A stretch of 64,000 bases of DNA from positions 62,001-126,000 of the forward strand of contig OZ025735.1 in assembly GCA_964019335.1 (NCBI GenBank). The letters run 5' to 3'. Position 1 is the stretch's first letter; each line of letters starts with the position of its first letter. This document shows positions 61,817 to 64,000 of the stretch, piece by piece. The notes beneath the pieces are model-generated. The model was not told the DNA's origin. It made no database searches and saw only the letters and a list, made by a program, of their open reading frames with translations. A program made the translations under genes and the position numbers. This stretch comes from Diplonema japonicum (taxonomy: Eukaryota > Euglenozoa > Diplonemea > Diplonemida > Diplonemidae).

Positions 61817-64000
61817 ATGAAGGTGGAAGATGAAGAGGGAATGTTGAGGAGCATTGAGGTCCCGGCGATGCAGTTCTCGTGCGTGCAGAACGAGCAGGAG
61901 TTTCATGTTGAGAGGTTGCCTGATGAATACTATCAGAAAATGCATGAAACGCTCGAGGTGGACGCTGACGACGATAACACAGAAGTCATGCGCGTGCAGA
62001 TGCTGGAGCTCGACAAGAAGGACAAACTAATCGCAAAGCTCGAGCAAACCGTCGAAAGCGCCAAAAAACTAGTAACGGCAACAGCACGACAAGCCGTGAA
62101 GGACCTGATAGACCACGTAGCAGGCAACATGGAGGCGATGAAAATATCTCTATTCGAAACTATGGGTGTGTTCATCCCACAAGAAGAACGAGCGCGTGCG
62201 AATGAAGTAGCAAAACACGTTTCGTGGTTTACCGGCGCCATGCACTCTTCTGAAGGTCTTTCCCCGAAAAAAGGCGTTCTCGACTCCATGTTCAGGTTCG
62301 CAAATGAAGAGATCAAACTCAGATGGACGGTTTCGAAGAACTGCTACACGACCACGACCGGAACGGTGCTCCTTGACTACAAAACCCTGTGGACCTCGCA
62401 ACATGCCACCATAATCGATCTTGAGACCAAGCTCACCCAAACGCAGCACTTGCTCACAACGTCTCACGCGCTGCACAGCTCGCTCCTCGGCACCCACGAA
62501 TCGCAAAAAGCAGAGATCATAAAACACCGCACCCAATACATCACCGAGCTCCTCCTCAAATCACAGCGGATACGGGAGCTTGATGCACGTCTTGCTCAGC
62601 TCACCATGCACACCCCTAAACCCATTCCTAAAATCACGGAATTCGGCGAGGAGCAGAATGAAGAAGAAGAAGAAGAAGAAGAGAAAGAAGACACGATGGA
62701 GGAGATCCTACAAGATGAAGTCGACGCTCTCAAAAAACAAGTTTTGGAGAAGTCCCACCAAGTAGCTGCGCTGTCCAAAGAGCTGGTAACCTACCGAAAC
62801 GAAATCCAATCGCTGCGAAACGAGCTGGAGAAGAAGTGGGCGGAACCGGCATACCCTTCCACAGCGAGCGACGAGGAAGAAGAAGTAGAAGAAGAAGAAA
62901 AAGAAGAAGAAAAACAAGAACAAGAAACAGAAAGACACAAGGAAGAAGAAGACGTGCACGATGGAAACGTGACGCCTGCCTCTGATTCACCTTCCGAATT
63001 GTCGATATTCAACCCGAACCCACCGACCTTGGATGAGATGGATGAGCTTCAGGAGGGCGTAGAAGTGGCCTTCCTCGTTCCGTCAGAAACTGGGACACAC
63101 CCAGTATGGGCCACGGGCCGTGTTGCCAAAAACCCAAGCGATCGAAAAAGCGTTACCTTTGATCAAAACGTTATGATCACATCTTCAGAAGGTAACCGAT
63201 CCTCGATACCAAGGAAGAGCATCAGGGTGCTATCTAAAAGCAGCCTCCCAAACGTGTTCGGCATGTCTCATGAAATGAATGTGGACATCGCGCAGCTTCG
63301 GGTGCAGCTCGCACAAGCCGAGGAGAAGATCGTCTTGCTGACCAACGAGCTCGACGACGCCAGCGACAAGATCCAAGAGCTCGAGACACAGTCCGAGGCA
63401 CAGGAACTGGAACGAGCAAAGCTCGCAAGGAAAGAATCTGTGAAGGTGCCTGAGTCACCGTCGAATCGCAACTACGAGGAGGTCATCGACGGCCTGAAGG
63501 ATGAGACTCTTGCTCTCACAGCTGAAATAAAGCTGATGTCAGAAGAGATCGAGACCCTCGAGAACAGCTTACTTCAAGAGGAAGGGAAGACACTTACCGC
63601 ACAGAAGGAGCACAACGAGGCGAAACAAAAAGTCGGGTACCTCCAAGAAGCGAACGACGAGCTGAGCAACTTGCTTGATGTGTGGAAGGGAAAGGTGCAG
63701 TTTCTGGAAGATCAAAACGCTGTTCTGAAGGAGGGGCAGGGACAGGACGAAGGCCAAGAAGAAGACTCGGAATCTGGATCGGACGTGAAACGTTTGAAGA
63801 GGCTGGTGTGCAACCTGCGGATGATCATCGAGGACTCAAAGTCGAACCTCAGACTGCTGAGGCAAGCGCAGAGCAACCTCATCGCCGACTTCAGCGCCTT
63901 CAAATACAAACACAGGAACTGTGAAAACAACGACGAGGACAACCCGCACGCCTCGATGGACAGCGTGCTGGAGGGGCTGCGGGGTGCTGCTGGTGAGTCG
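61817..64000 (+). CDS. 5' part of a large coiled-coil protein
   Basis: The frame is open from ATG 61817 to the window end, 728 codons without a stop, so the gene continues beyond. It has an N-terminal helical region, acidic Glu-rich spacers (about residues 278-290 and 354-380), a beta-rich Tudor/agenet-like module (about residues 412-475, ELQEGVEVAFLVPSETG...WATGRVAK) and long coiled coils. The last visible part (MIIEDSKSNLRLLRQAQ...) is helical. A similar beta-rich module occurs in the protein at 44100. It could be a kinesin-14-type stalk or another cytoskeletal scaffold, but no motor motif is in view. Confidence 0.75.
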   Translation, partial: MKVEDEEGMLRSIEVPAMQFSCVQNEQEFHVERLPDEYYQKMHETLEVDADDDNTEVMRVQMLELDKKDKLIAKLEQTVESAKKLVTATARQAVKDLIDHVAGNMEAMKISLFETMGVFIPQEERARANEVAKHVSWFTGAMHSSEGLSPKKGVLDSMFRFANEEIKLRWTVSKNCYTTTTGTVLLDYKTLWTSQHATIIDLETKLTQTQHLLTTSHALHSSLLGTHESQKAEIIKHRTQYITELLLKSQRIRELDARLAQLTMHTPKPIPKITEFGEEQNEEEEEEEEKEDTMEEILQDEVDALKKQVLEKSHQVAALSKELVTYRNEIQSLRNELEKKWAEPAYPSTASDEEEEVEEEEKEEEKQEQETERHKEEEDVHDGNVTPASDSPSELSIFNPNPPTLDEMDELQEGVEVAFLVPSETGTHPVWATGRVAKNPSDRKSVTFDQNVMITSSEGNRSSIPRKSIRVLSKSSLPNVFGMSHEMNVDIAQLRVQLAQAEEKIVLLTNELDDASDKIQELETQSEAQELERAKLARKESVKVPESPSNRNYEEVIDGLKDETLALTAEIKLMSEEIETLENSLLQEEGKTLTAQKEHNEAKQKVGYLQEANDELSNLLDVWKGKVQFLEDQNAVLKEGQGQDEGQEEDSESGSDVKRLKRLVCNLRMIIEDSKSNLRLLRQAQSNLIADFSAFKYKHRNCENNDEDNPHASMDSVLEGLRGAAGES

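Overview
This is eukaryotic protist DNA, and the whole layout points to Euglenozoa, most likely a diplonemid. Four observations support this. (1) All 22 genes I can model, plus every gene fragment but one, lie on the + strand in a head-to-tail array, as in polycistronic transcription. (2) Most start codons sit 0 to about 45 nt after an AG that ends a long polypyrimidine tract, the signature of spliced-leader trans-splicing acceptors. (3) Genes also carry ordinary cis-introns (GTATG-type donor, AG acceptor), many only 32-60 nt long and mostly A-rich or purine-rich. Kinetoplastids have almost no cis-introns, so they fit poorly. (4) The main dispersed repeat is not a transposon. It is a set of small nucleolar RNA gene clusters (three box C/D families and one single-hairpin AGA-box H/ACA-like family), a combination known from trypanosomes and Euglena. 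A dinoflagellate is the main alternative, but the single-hairpin AGA-box RNA argues against it.
Layout: 1-2828, end of a membrane protein gene and a RING E3 ligase gene; 3422-5003, snoRNA array I; 5263-27700, a dense run of genes: a hypothetical, an ARMH3-like protein, an EDEM3-like mannosidase, a hypothetical, AP-4 beta adaptin, a small protein, Nup93/Nic96 and the ribosome-export GTPase LSG1; 28098-31289, snoRNA array II; 31559-33129, a transposase relic and a decayed duplicate of the next gene's 5' end; 33130-35730, a HAT/TPR repeat protein; 35731-41852, mostly low-complexity intergenic DNA with a piggyBac-type MITE and a cysteine-rich surface protein gene; 41853-58649, an LPCAT-like acyltransferase with EF-hands, a coiled-coil membrane protein, a PX-domain protein, an ArsJ-like MFS transporter with a broken tandem copy, a possible small spliced gene, a coiled-coil protein, a terminal-inverted-repeat element, a degenerate phosphoglycerate-kinase-like protein, a repeated half-LIM zinc protein and a membrane coiled-coil protein; 59149-61676, snoRNA array III; 61817 to the end, the 5' part of a large coiled-coil protein.
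The genes do not form one pathway. Membrane traffic and ER quality control (AP-4, ARMH3, EDEM3, PX protein), nuclear transport (Nup93) and ribosome biogenesis (LSG1, snoRNAs) recur, as expected of housekeeping genes in a co-transcribed array. The most notable non-coding result is the snoRNA system. The most notable splicing result is the contrast between poly-A or purine-rich cis acceptors and polypyrimidine trans acceptors. No spliced-leader, rRNA or tRNA gene was found, so the lineage assignment remains an inference.
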